Shown here piece after piece: positions 19,184-29,750 of a stretch of DNA of 64,000 nt (the stretch's first letter is position 1; each line of letters starts with the position of its first letter). The position numbers and the translations under genes are program-made. This DNA comes from Manihot esculenta (taxonomy: Eukaryota > Streptophyta > Magnoliopsida > Malpighiales > Euphorbiaceae): positions 372,001 through 436,000 of the forward strand of contig NC_035161.2 in the NCBI RefSeq assembly GCF_001659605.2, written 5' to 3'. The notes beneath the pieces were generated by a model. The model was not told where the DNA came from. It made no database searches and worked only from the letters and a program-made list of their open reading frames with translations.

Positions 19184-20724
19184 TGACTCGCGGTTGTCGA
19201 GGCCAGTAAAAAATAACCTCTTTGCTTATCAACAATTTTACAACTGTAGATAGCGGCAAAGGGATCGAATCCACAGGGAATTGATACTAACTTATCTTCC
19301 TTATCAAGACCAAGTAAATAAACAAACAATAAAATAAAAAGGGGGTTTTTGAGATTGTTGAGTTAAACTAAGATTGAAAGCAAGCAAGTAAAGCAAATAA
19401 TAAAGTAAAGAGAAATCAATAATGAGAAAAACCTAGTTGAAGAGTTGGATCCACTTTAGTTGTTGGGATTGATCATTGACACAAAGATTCTTTTATTTGA
19501 TTCAATAAATTAGTTATGAAGGTGGAAGACGCTTCTCACCAACCAAATCCCTCCTTAAGCATAGATTAATTAGGGAATGTCCTCTAATCAATCACTAATT
19601 AACAAGTTGCCAAGGAACGTCCTTGGACCATAGGCAACAAACAACTGTCAATTGCATTAAGAGATAGAGAGACCTAATTCTAGCTACCCAAACGCATGGT
19701 GATATTGCTAGATTATGCAATTTCCTAGGTTTTTACACCAAGGGTTCTTGTGTTTGAATAATTCCAGTAATTACGGACTAAAAACTATCCAAACTAACAA
19801 ATTGTTACCTTGCAATCAAGATTCAATGGGCCCTATTGATCTGAAATAACAAAGCAACAATGAATTTAAGCATAAAATTGCATAAATATTGATAAATAAA
19901 AGATTAACACAGCATGTTCAGATCTCTCAATCCATAAACAACCAAAGTTTCACCTTATTCTTCAACTAGAAAAAGGGTTTCAGCCACTCATGGTTGAAAC
20001 TAATACAAAAATAAAAGAAAGAAAGCAAGAAAGGATGGAAAAGGGCTGGCGCAGGGGGCGCACAGCTGTTGGCCTTGATTCCCCAAGATTGGAGATATGC
20101 CTCTTATGCTGGTTTGCTGGTCCTTTTATAGGCTGGAGTGGCTACCCTAGGGTTCCTATTTAGAATGGGACTCCTTTTCTCAATTGGACTTGGATTTCTT
20201 GAAGGGCATTCTTGTCTTTTTATTTCTTGGCTTTCTAAATATGTAGGAGAGCTTGCTGAGGTGTAATTAGGTGTTGCTGAGCTGTCCCACGTGATTGGAG
20301 TGCAAGGAGATTCGTGTTGACTTGGTCTCCAAGTTTGACAGATTCTGCTGGTTTTCTGCCTGCTGGTGCTGTTTGCCCGACGTTGTTTGGGCAAACAGGC
20401 TGTCTGGGATCACTGCTGTCTGCGCTGGTGTTGTCTCTGCCTTGGTCCGCTGTTTGCCCAAACAGTCTTGGGCAAATAGCTTGGTCAGTCAGCTTATCAA
20501 TTTTTCTCCTTTATTTCAGCTTCACTTTGGTTTGGGCAAACAAGTTGGGCAAACCATGCTTGTGCAGTTTTGCTCTCTTTTGGGCAGATTTAAGGCCATT
20601 TTTGCCAAATTACCATTTTACTCCATTTTCTGCAAAATAAGATCAAAACCACAAAATTAGGCAGAAAATGTGTAAATCAACATAAATATCAATATGGAAA
20701 ATGGGTCTAAATTTGGCTCTATCA
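19184..20724 (-). repeat. 5' LTR of element D
   Basis: About 1,541 bp; on the minus strand it reads TGATAGAGCC...GCGAGTCA. TATA box TATAAAAGGA on the minus strand at 20121-20130. The part before the TATA box contains several TTTGCCC/GGGCAAA motifs (20370-20480, 20525-20560). Its high-coordinate end directly abuts the 3' LTR of element C at 20725. Confidence 0.88.
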
Positions 20725-21782
20725 GCAGTTGATCATTGATTAGAAAAATAATTCATTTTATTATCTATTGTTTGGTTGTAGTGGTCAAACACGCGAATCC
20801 CATCAATTCTTCTTTATGATTAAATTAATATGCTTCGCGCTAAAATTAATTCCTAGTTAACTAACAAACCCAACACGCGTGTAGATTTAGTTAGTTAACT
20901 GCTTTAGGAGAGAAGAACACAAACTTGATCAATAATAGCATACGAATTATTTAAATCAAATCTACTAATTTCTTAACATAAATGCATATGCTAATTGCTT
21001 CTTGTTATTAACTCAATTAAATAATTACAGATTTAATTTGATTAATTAGCAATATTTTGTCTTCCTAAGAGATTCAATAGGCCTCTTGAATTCTTAAAAT
21101 GACAACAATATAGGTGGTATTCCTCGAAATAAGAAATTAACAAAAAATAGAAATAAAATGAAGAGAATTTAAGCACATAATCTCACAACTTAAATAAAAC
21201 CTCAATTTGGATTAAATTTCAATTGAAAAGAATTGTTTAGTCTTTAAGGGCCATAATAAAATTGTAAAAAGCTAAAGAAAAAGAAGAAGAAAGGGTGGAA
21301 ATGAGAGGGGGCGGTGACTGCTGAATATGGAGAAAAGAAAAGGAAGAGAAAAAAATATATATAATGTAGGTTTAATTTTTGGGTAGCCTTCATATAGGCT
21401 TTTTCCCTCAACAAAAAGATAAAAATTATCAATTTAAAATGAATTCTACTACTCCTATCTTATCCCTATCCCTATCCTAATGTGATTGTATTTGCTTCAA
21501 TCTAAAGCTGATTTTATCCTTGCATAGCTAAAAAAAATTGGGCTAAGGTGGCGCTTTTCTAAAGTCTAGAGCTTCCCATCGCCTTGGACTACAGGCTTGC
21601 CCAAAGCTGTAGCCTCCTAGTTAGAAAATCCTCCAATTCAGCCTCTTTTTATTTCTTTTCTTAATTTCTACTCAAAAACCTGTCCAAAATCAAATTCCAA
21701 GTAAAACTAATTATTTATATCAAAATTATAGCAAAATCATGGAATTAAATAATGAAAAAGTGGTGAATTTTGCAACTCAGCA
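20725..21782 (-). repeat. Truncated 3' LTR of element C
   Basis: Closely matches 36977-38032 (gcagttgatcattgatta, acacgcgaatccca, gtcttcctaagagattcaat and so on). The LTR start on the minus strand is TGCTGAGTTG (TGATGAG in the 5' copy). The ends and several indels show this element is older than A. Confidence 0.85.
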
Positions 21783-21820
21783 GATTCCTCCACACTTGCA
21801 CCTTTGCTTGTCCTCAAGTA
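21783..21820 (-). promoter_or_regulatory. Polypurine tract and GAGGAC hairpin of C
   Basis: On the minus strand: CTTG, loop AGGA, CAAG (21807-21818), then a spacer and GTGTGGAGGAATC (polypurine tract), then the LTR. Only the four inner stem pairs survive here. Confidence 0.65.
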
Positions 21821-23264
21821 CAGAAATTAAAATAAAACACAGCCCTATCTTTAACCAATTTGAAATTTAATTTGTCCAAAATAAAGAACCAAATTGCCAT
21901 GCAATAGGATGATAGCAAAAATAGTTTGATTTCACCAAAGCTCAATTCAACAAGTCTCATGTTTAAAATATATTTCTCAAGACATAAAGTTGATCCTCAA
22001 TTCAATATAAAGCACAGAAGATATTAGAATGTCATATGATATTAAACTGCCCTTTTGAAAGAATAGACTCTTAGGAACTCTTGACTGGACCAACAAAGTT
22101 TAAAAACTTGAGGGTGCCTGAAATCGATGAAGTGAATATGAAACAAATGGTTACTGAGCCACTTGCCCCAAGTTATGCAGCTTAGGTGACTACTAGCTCC
22201 ACTCATGGTCACCATATTAAAAGGCATGGGGCGAGTATTTAAATGGCTCATAAAGGGGTGATACTCTCCCAAAAACCAATTTTTCCATACAGAATCATCT
22301 TAAAGGGTCACCAAGTACCGCACTACTTGGACCATCGGGTTGGTAACCAGTTAATCAAGCAACTAGAGGAGTGGGTCATAGGAGTGCATTTATTTTGCTT
22401 TTTCTTTTTCTATTTTTTTCTTTTTGACACCCATTAATTTCCACATAATCATATGGTCTAGACAATGTCTTTAAAGTTATTCTTAGCAAAGGGCAACAAT
22501 TTATTTAAAGAACATGCATTCATTACTCAATTATTAAATAAGGACCATACTTTATAAGCTTTCAAAACAAGCCTTACAAATAAGACTAATAAAATGAACA
22601 ATGACCAATTTATTCTATTTAAGCAAGCATGCAAATGGTATAAAAACTTGAATTCTATGATAAAGGACATATCAATTTCTTATGGCAAGTAAGGAGCTGT
22701 AAAATTAACTTTATTATTTATTTATTTATTTCTAATGCTGGAAATCAGAAAAATTAAATTTGAGAAACAATTCAGCAAGTGCAAGTGTTGAGAAACTACT
22801 GAGAAATAGAAAAACAGATCATGTGTTACAGGCTTGGGCAAGCCTCTAATAGAAATAATAAAAACGTAGAAAAACAGCAGAAAGAATTAAAAATTTTCAA
22901 AACACAGCAGAAAATATATACGTACATTCAGAATATGTTATCAATCAATCACATCAATCACAAAAACACTTCTATTCCAACCATATCCCTCCCCACACAC
23001 ATTTACTCCTCACATTGTCCTCAATGTCGAAAAAATTCAAGCAACTAGGGAAGTTCACAAATAAATTAAAAGTAAGTCAAAGAGAACTCTCCTGAGGAGT
23101 AAGTCGCTTAGAACATAGACTGGTCGTGGCTAGAGTATGGGCAACCCCAAGTGACAGAGAATGGTGTCTAACTTGGCATCGATGTGGTGCATTTTCGCCT
23201 TAATTCTGGCTAGGCGAGCTTGATCACTAGGTTCTGGAGGTACTGCTGAGAAAGCTGGGGCTCA
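21821..23264 (-). other. 3' non-coding region of element C
   Basis: AT-rich sequence with no supported frame, between the polypurine tract and the unknown frame at 23265. Similar in placement and in phrases such as cttgcccaagttatg to the 3' region of other Athila-like elements. Confidence 0.55.
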
Positions 23265-23789
23265 TTAGTCCTCTGTCCAAAATAAGCGTGATCGCAATGG
23301 AATTATAGGACCTGGAGGACAAAACACAAATTCTAACCTCATCGTCACCGTCAAAGCTGAAGTTTTCGTGTAGGTCCTGCCTTCCCACCAACTATCCTGG
23401 GCATTCTCTTTTTCTATTTTTTTCTTTGGAGGACAATCAACCTGAGTCTCTTCACTGGTAGCTTCTACCTCCTGACCTGTTGGTCTTTTGTCACTGGCAG
23501 TTGAGGCTGTGTCCTCACTGTTGTCCTCTGAAGCTTCCAAGACTAATGTTGTGGTATTAGGTTGCATTTTTCTATCTTGGATTTGTTTCAGGATCTCAAG
23601 TTTCACCTCCCATTCTTCCTCATCATCATCATTGGGCAATTCATAGACAAGCGTCTTAGCTTTCACCTGCGAGCACATCTGTCGCATGGTTATGGCCGGC
23701 GAAGAGAATGGCAGCGTCAGGAATGGCAGCGAAGGTGCCGAGGACTGCACTATTGGCTCAACAATCGGTGAGGATGGCACGGCTGGCAT
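23265..23789 (-). CDS. Unrecognised frame in element C, 3' of the protease region
   Basis: 174 codons on the minus strand from the ATG at 23789. I do not recognise it. It is rich in S, T, P and E, has an acidic segment with DDDEEEWEVKLEILKQIQDRK (split here: acidic run, then a short amphipathic helix) and a basic PPKKKIEKE patch. It occupies the place where Athila elements carry a third frame or env-like region, but there is no signal peptide or membrane segment to support an envelope. It may be a chance or decayed frame; the intact length in an otherwise decayed element is mildly notable. Confidence 0.35.
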   Translation of the reverse strand: MPAVPSSPIVEPIVQSSAPSLPFLTLPFSSPAITMRQMCSQVKAKTLVYELPNDDDEEEWEVKLEILKQIQDRKMQPNTTTLVLEASEDNSEDTASTASDKRPTGQEVEATSEETQVDCPPKKKIEKENAQDSWWEGRTYTKTSALTVTMRLEFVFCPPGPIIPLRSRLFWTED

Positions 23790-24421
23790 TGGGGATGTGA
23801 CTGTGGATTTGCCAGATGTGCGCGAACCAATCGCCGAGGTTGCTGGTGTTGTCGACGAGGTCCGGCGGCAACGCGATGAGGAGTAGCCTTCAGGCTGAGC
23901 GGCAGCATCGGTCTAGGCAGCAACATCAGGCTGGGTCTTTGCCATTTGAGGAACCTGCAATTTGGAAAAGAGACGTGAAGAGGTATTCTTGGGAAGAAAG
24001 AGAAAAAATAAAGAAGAAAAAGAAAATGGGTTTAGTTTACATTTATTATTATTATTATTATTAAAAATAAAACCAAGTAGAATAGAACTTGCCTTCCTTT
24101 GGAGCAGTTTTAAAAATAGTAACTTACCACCAAAAAGGTCTCATAAAGTCTAGAAGGTCTAATCTGCTCCAAAAATAACATAGGAATAAATTAAAAACTA
24201 AAAATTAAAAGAAACTCACTGGTGACTGTATAGGCTTGGGCAAGCCTATAACCTTGGGTTGCCTCCCAAGCAGTGCCCTTGTTTATTGTCCTAGGCAGGA
24301 CAATGGCATGTTAGGTTTCACCCACTTCCCTCTTCATATTCATTCAACACCCATATCAACTTCTTTGCTTTTAAAGGATTCAATTTGGAGGAGATTATGA
24401 TTGAAAATGTGTCATTACTTC
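23790..24421 (-). other. Non-coding part of C with a TTA microsatellite
   Basis: No supported gene. Contains the simple repeat (TTA)n at about 24042-24062 and the phrase ggcttgggcaagcctataacc near 24232, which pairs with itself (GGCTTG / CAAGCC). Confidence 0.55.
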
Positions 24422-24976
24422 CTAGAAATACATATTTAAAAGAGCTTGAAGTGCTTTTAGCTCAATTTCTGGTGCCTTATGGCTTGAAGAGTCCAATGAG
24501 TGGACTATTTTTTCAATTTCTTCATTGAGTTTAGATGTGCTATTGTCAAGACAGTCCAATGTCAAGTTTTTTGTTAGAACTACCTCCAACTTGTCTTTCT
24601 TGCTTAATTCAAATGCTTCTTGAGCGAGAGGATCAACAATGTCTATGTTATAAAGAGAAAAATTATCGTTAAAATACTTCATTATATCATAGACATTAAA
24701 CTTTACCTTTTCTCCATCAAACTCTATCATGGGCGTGCCTTCATGCACATCGATCTTTGTCCTAGCTGTGCTAAGGAATGGTCTTCCTAGCAACAAATTT
24801 GTAGAGTTGGATGAAATGTCATCTTTCATGTCTAAGACAAAGAAGTCTGCTGAGAAAATTAATTTCTCCATTTGAACCAAAACATCCTCCAACATGCTTT
24901 TGAGATAGACTATTGATCTATTGGCAAGTTGGAGCATGATTCCTATTGGTTTTAAAGGACCTGCATCCAAAGACAA
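24422..24976 (-). pseudogene. Element C protease region (Athila/Tat-type)
   Basis: Minus-strand frame of 184 codons containing LGRPFLSTARTKIDVHEGT and the following KVKFNVYDIMKY. The LGRPFL(A/S)TA segment lies near the C-terminal end of the aspartic protease in Athila/Tat polyproteins. Upstream (24977-25158, other frames) are the weak remains of the protease active-site side, including a DLRASKNIM stretch where an aspartate-centred active site would lie. No reverse transcriptase follows downstream. Confidence 0.7.
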
Positions 24977-25707
24977 ATAAACTGATAGCGCATAATATTT
25001 TTGGAAGCTCTTAAGTCACACATTACCTTCTTGACTTCAAGGTTTCCAACTTTACATGATATTGCAAACATAACTTTACCTTTACATTTTTGTGCAAACT
25101 TTCTTTGAAGTACAGCTGACATATTCTCCCCTACTTTAATCTTTTCATGCCCATACAATTTTCTTTTATTAGTGCAAAGGTCTTTTAGAAATTTTGCGTA
25201 CCTGGGTATTTGCTTTATGGTTTCAAGAAGGGGTATGTTAACTTAGACTTTGCGAAAGATCTCTAAGATCTCTTTTTCTTCCTTTTCTCTTTATGATTGA
25301 GCAAGTCTTTCGGGAAAAGGTGGACGTATTACTTGCATTGGAGGCTACTCTACCTCAAATTTTTGGGGCTGGTTCTTTGCTGGAATCTCTATTCCTGCTT
25401 CTGCCATCTGGTCTATCGTACTGCCTTAGGCAAGCCTTTTCGAGCAGGCAGATTCCAACTCCTTCCCACTTCACAACGTAATCGCGCTTGCGTTCTGTTT
25501 TGAATTTGGCATGGTTTGGAAGGGCAGTTTCTCTTGAGATTCTAGCTTGCTCATTGATGTAGCAAGTTGGCTCATTTGATTTTCCAAACTATGTATGCTC
25601 GATTTCATTTCCTATTAGAAAGCAAGGGATTGAACAATATCTTCTAAAGACATACCTAATTTTGCAGCTTGATAGTTGGTTCTTTGCTGGTAGTTTTGTT
25701 GTCTATT
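24977..25707 (-). pseudogene. Decayed gag-protease linker of element C
   Basis: Minus-strand translation, with stops and frame changes, gives NYQQRTNYQA, SLEDIVQSLAF, SLENQMSQLATSMSKL and PFQTMPNSKQNASAI. These resemble the coiled linker between gag and protease in Athila elements. It joins across element B to the gag remnant at 35578. Confidence 0.6.
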
Positions 25708-25712
25708 CCCAT

Positions 25713-27948
25713 TATAATACCCGGCTAGACTCCGGTATCAGAATTCCTACCGTCCGGTGGAATTTCGGATGTCGAAAACTTCTAGAAGGGTGAAATCATG
25801 TTTTTATAAAATGTTTTTATGTATTTCATGTTTTTAAGTAAGAATTAAATTGAGTTTTGAATGAAGGAGACCATGGAGGCATTTCCAGGTTTGGCCGCCG
25901 AACATTGGATAGTTTAGGGAGCAATTTAGGCTTTCGAAAAGTGGCTCAGGTTCGGCCGCCGAACTTGCATGAGTTTTGGAGGCACGTTCGGCTTTCGAAG
26001 GTGGTCTGGCCAGCCCCTATATAAGGGCTCCATGGCCGAAACGGGCGAGTTTTCTCCCCATTTTTGGCCAACGGTGAGTCCATGCTCTCCCATGGTTGTT
26101 TTTACTAATTTACCTCAAATCTTTCGAGTTTTAATAAGTTTTAACTTGGTTTTGAAGAGTTGTGAGCTTTGAACGAGTTTTGGAGACCCAAGGAGTTAGA
26201 TCTCTCCCATCTCCGAGTTAGATCGTCTCTCTCTCGATCTTCAAGAGGTAGGAGCCGATCTTTAGCTCATTCTATGTTTTGATTTAGTTTCTTGAAGTTT
26301 TTGGGGTAGAAAATGCATGTGTAGGCTTGTTTTGAGTTTTTGGTTATATGTTGGATTTATGGACAATGTGGGTTATTTGTATGTGTTTTATGTGTTTTGG
26401 TTGGGATTTAGGATAGTTTGAGGCCCCTATGAGCTTATGTATGTGAGTATGCATGTTGTAGAATAGGTTTATGCATGTTTGTATGGTTTGGGAGGCAAAT
26501 GTGCATTGTGGAGGCTAAGTTCTGCCCTTTGGAAGAACTCAGGTTCGGCCGCCGAAAGGACTTTCGGGCGCCGAACCTGCCTGTGGCAGCTTATTTCGGC
26601 TGCCGAAGCCTGCCCCTGAAAGTGGACTTTTGTCTCTGGAGGGCAGTTTCGACCGCCGAAGATGCCGCCGAACATGCATGTTTTGTCTCTGGAGGGGACT
26701 TTCGGCCGCCGAAAGTGGCTGAGTTTCGGCTCTTGAGGGACTTTCGGCCGCCGAACCTGCCGCCGAACCTGCCGCCGAAAGTGCCCTGTCCAGCCTTCTT
26801 TTGCATGTTTTCCATAATTGTTTTAAGGTGTTTTAGGGGGTTTTTGGGGAGTATTTTAGAGTCATGTTCATGTGTGTTAGGTCCCTCATTTGAGTCCACC
26901 TATGTAGGTTCGGACCCGAGGAACCGAGGACCCCAGCAGTGAGTTAGCTGCTTCAGTGTCTCTCATAGCTAGCCTGAGGTGAGTAGAACACAACTCTTTT
27001 ATTTCAAGTAAATAAACTTCTAAGCATGTTCATGCATCACGATTGCCATGTATATAGGTTGTTGCATTAGAATCCACGAATATGTTGCATTGCACATTAT
27101 GTTGTTGATGTGGGTGGATGTTGGATGATCCTTTAGCCCTAGTACGATATGTTATGATGAGAAAGTCCAGGTGTGGCCTGCACTACGCCCCTGGCGCCAT
27201 GTAAGTGAAAGTCCGGGTGTGGCTTGCACTACGCCCCCAGCATGATTGGATATGTATGATATGATATATGTGAGAGAAAGACCAGGAGTGGCCTGCACTA
27301 CGCCCCTGGCATGATGAGATTATGTAGAGGGCTATCGGTGACAAGTCCATCCTTTACGTGATTTGTTTGTGATGTGATGCATACCATGAAAGCATGAAAT
27401 TAATAAATATTGTATTAGTATTCTGCTCACTGGGCTCTAGTAGCTCACCCCTCTCCCTTAACCCCCAGGTTTGCAGGTACGGGATAGACCAGGAGGTCGT
27501 CAAGAGTAAAGAAGTCATATTCTATGTAATAGTTAGTAGTGGACATGAAAGACGATGTAATGTATGTTATTGAATAGTCATGTAATGTATGATATGTCCT
27601 TGAGGATTAGTTATTGTGCTTGACCCTAGTATGTTAGTTGATCCCTTTGGTACATGATCTATAAATGAGTTAATGATGTATTATGTTAACCAAGCTTAAT
27701 GTATGTTATGATACCCCATTGGAGCATTTGATGAGGGCTCCAGTGTGAGGTGTATGTTTATGAGTTGTGCATGCACAGGTTAAGCTTGGAAAAGGAAAGA
27801 AAATTTTTTACAGTTTATGTGTATGTTTGATCATGTTTGGGATTTACCAGGTATACAGGATGTATGTTAGGCTTGCTACGGGTTCCGGTGACCTTAAGCC
27901 AACCTGGATCCTAGCGCCGGTAGCGGTCTGGTTTTTCGGGTCGTTACA
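25713..27948 (+). repeat. 5' LTR of element B
   Basis: 2,236 bp; begins TATAATACCC (TG changed to TA) and ends TCGTTACA. TATA box TATATAAG at 26018-26025. The promoter part has fewer palindromes than the 3' LTR (two or more copies are lost near 25890 and 25950). Leader palindrome cluster at about 26543-26780; tandem hairpin units at 27165-27313. Confidence 0.92.
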
Positions 27949-27951
27949 GAG

Positions 27952-27963
27952 TGGTATCAGAGC
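27952..27963 (+). promoter_or_regulatory. Primer binding site of B (tRNA-Met type)
   Basis: TGGTATCAGAGC, intact, three bases after the LTR end. Confidence 0.9.
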
Positions 27964-28225
27964 GCTAGGTTCATATGGTTGGACCTAGAGTGTCGGGCAT
28001 AGATGTTTGAGAAGGGCAAGCACAATTGGAAGGATCATGTCCACTAGGATAGGATAAGGAGTCCTGTCTATATGATGATGTGATATGCCATGATGATATG
28101 CATGTGCATAAATGCTATGATATGTATGCTATGTATGTGATGTGTATGATGAGGGTTCATGTGTTTCACATGAACCATTTGATGCTAATGTTTTATGTGT
28201 TGTGTGTTATTTTTCAGTACATAGG

Positions 28226-29750
28226 ATGAGAGAAACTCGTCGATCTGCACAATTGACTGGAGTGCCACCTCAGGACGAGGGCACTGATGCCCGTCCTTCT
28301 GCATTGCCTAGAGTAATGTCCTGCAGGTCTAGCAGGGAAAGGACATCAAGGGACCCTAGAAGGTCTTTTGATGGAAGCAGAAGAGGAACAGTTCAGGGTG
28401 GAATGTCAGTAGAAGTGGGGGAAGATATGGATGTGGATCAGAGAAGGGATGGCAGTCTTGGTGTGAGTATGTCAGAAGAGGGCATGGTGAGTCACAGGGA
28501 GGCACTCAGGCCTCGGGGTTTGTTAAGCCACCCCAATACCCACCCTTTTCTCAGTATCCCGGGTATTCGATGGGAGTTACATCGGATTTCCCCAGCTTTA
28601 ACCCCTATCCTTCTCATGTGCCATACCCACCTTTCTACCCACCATATCCACAGTATCCTATGTACCCACCCCATCTTACTATCCAGGTACAACAAACCCT
28701 AACCTAGGGGATGTTGCACCTCCACCACCACCAGAACCTACTGTCCCAGAAACCCAAGTACCTCAACCTACTTCATCTGGAGGGAGCAAGGTCAAGATGA
28801 CCGATTACATGAAGCTGGGTGCTCCCTAATTTGAAATAGGTGATGACCCATTTGAGTACCTTGGGAGGGTCAAGATGATTACAGATGAGATAGGAGCTGA
28901 TGATAGTAGAGCCATTCAGATGGCTGGGTTCACTCTGAAGTGCAAGAAGGCCCGTGAATGGTTTAAAAACTATGTGAACCCGAGGGTGGATAGTATGTCC
29001 TGGGAAGAATTTGCGAATGAGTTTGCAGGATGGGCTTTCCCTGATAGTTCCAGGGAGTTGAAGATGATTGAATTTGAGCAATTAAGGCAGATTGATGAGA
29101 TGAGCATGGATGAGTACACAGATAGATTCCTGGAGTTGTTGCCGTTTGCTGGGCAGAATCTTAACACGAAACAGAAGAAGGCTAGGAGGTACATCATGAG
29201 GCTTCATTCCAGGTATTCCTCCTTAATCCAGTCAGCAGAGAGGGAGAGTTTCCATGCCATTGTGGATATGGCTCGGAGAATGGAGGCTAGTGCAATCATC
29301 GAGGGAAAGGTTAAACAATCAGTGGCACGGTCTTCTGGTTCCAAGACCCCTGGTGGGGGGAGGTTAGACTCCTCTTCTCTGAATGCAGCAACTTCAGGAG
29401 AAAAGAAAAAGTGGGACAGAGGTACTAGGAAATCCAAGAAGAACAAGTTCTGGAACAAGATTAAGTCAGGTCTGGGATTAGGAAATGGCTCAAGCTCAGG
29501 TGCAGACAGTGCTGTATGTGTGAGGTGTGGTAAGCCACACAAAGGGATCTGCCGGGCTGGGACGACAGCCTGCTACAGATGTGGGCAAGAAGGGCATATG
29601 TCAAGGGAGTGTCCTAGAGCAGCTTATGTGACACAGCCCCAGCAGACAGCTTCTGGTAGTGTGGCTCAGCCAGTAGCTCCAGCAGTGACACAGGCCAGTG
29701 GCAGAGGCAGAGAGAGGGGCAGCCTCTTCTTTAGCAGGTTTCAGAGGTGA
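28226..29750 (+). pseudogene. gag: Gag of element B, frameshifted
   Basis: Starts at ATG 28226 (MRETRRSAQL), nine bases after a ttttcag block. Compared with A, a one-base loss near 28488 and a second indel near 28675 shift the frame, and a TAA stands at about 28828 where A has CAG. From 28829 the frame is open again with the capsid domain (FEYLGRVKMITDEIG, RRYIMRLHSRYSSLIQS), a CVRCGKPHKGIC element and the CCHC finger CYRCGQEGHMSREC. A further frame change near 29715 separates it from pol. The gag-pol junction has CAG at the position of A's TAG. Confidence 0.85.

Larger units (their letters stand above)
2619..20724 (-). mobile_element. Element D: non-autonomous Athila/Tat-like gypsy element (minus strand)
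   Basis: The parts, in element order, are: 5' LTR 20724-19184, tRNA-Asp primer site 19178-19161, gag remnants and a repeat-rich frame 19132-17115, non-coding 3' internal region, polypurine tract near 3060-3048, and a truncated 3' LTR 3047-2619. Chromovirus A is inserted at 4467-16510. The gag core, reverse transcriptase, RNase H and integrase are missing, so any mobilisation would have needed enzymes in trans. LTR homology between 2619-3047 and 20297-20724 is nearly exact in the parts compared by eye, so D is not very old even though its 3' LTR is cut at 2618. Confidence 0.8.

Noticed and set aside
28142..28702. Single gene starting at the ATG at 28142
   Set aside because: The part before 28226 is leader and the frame leaves the true gag frame near 28488 through a one-base loss.
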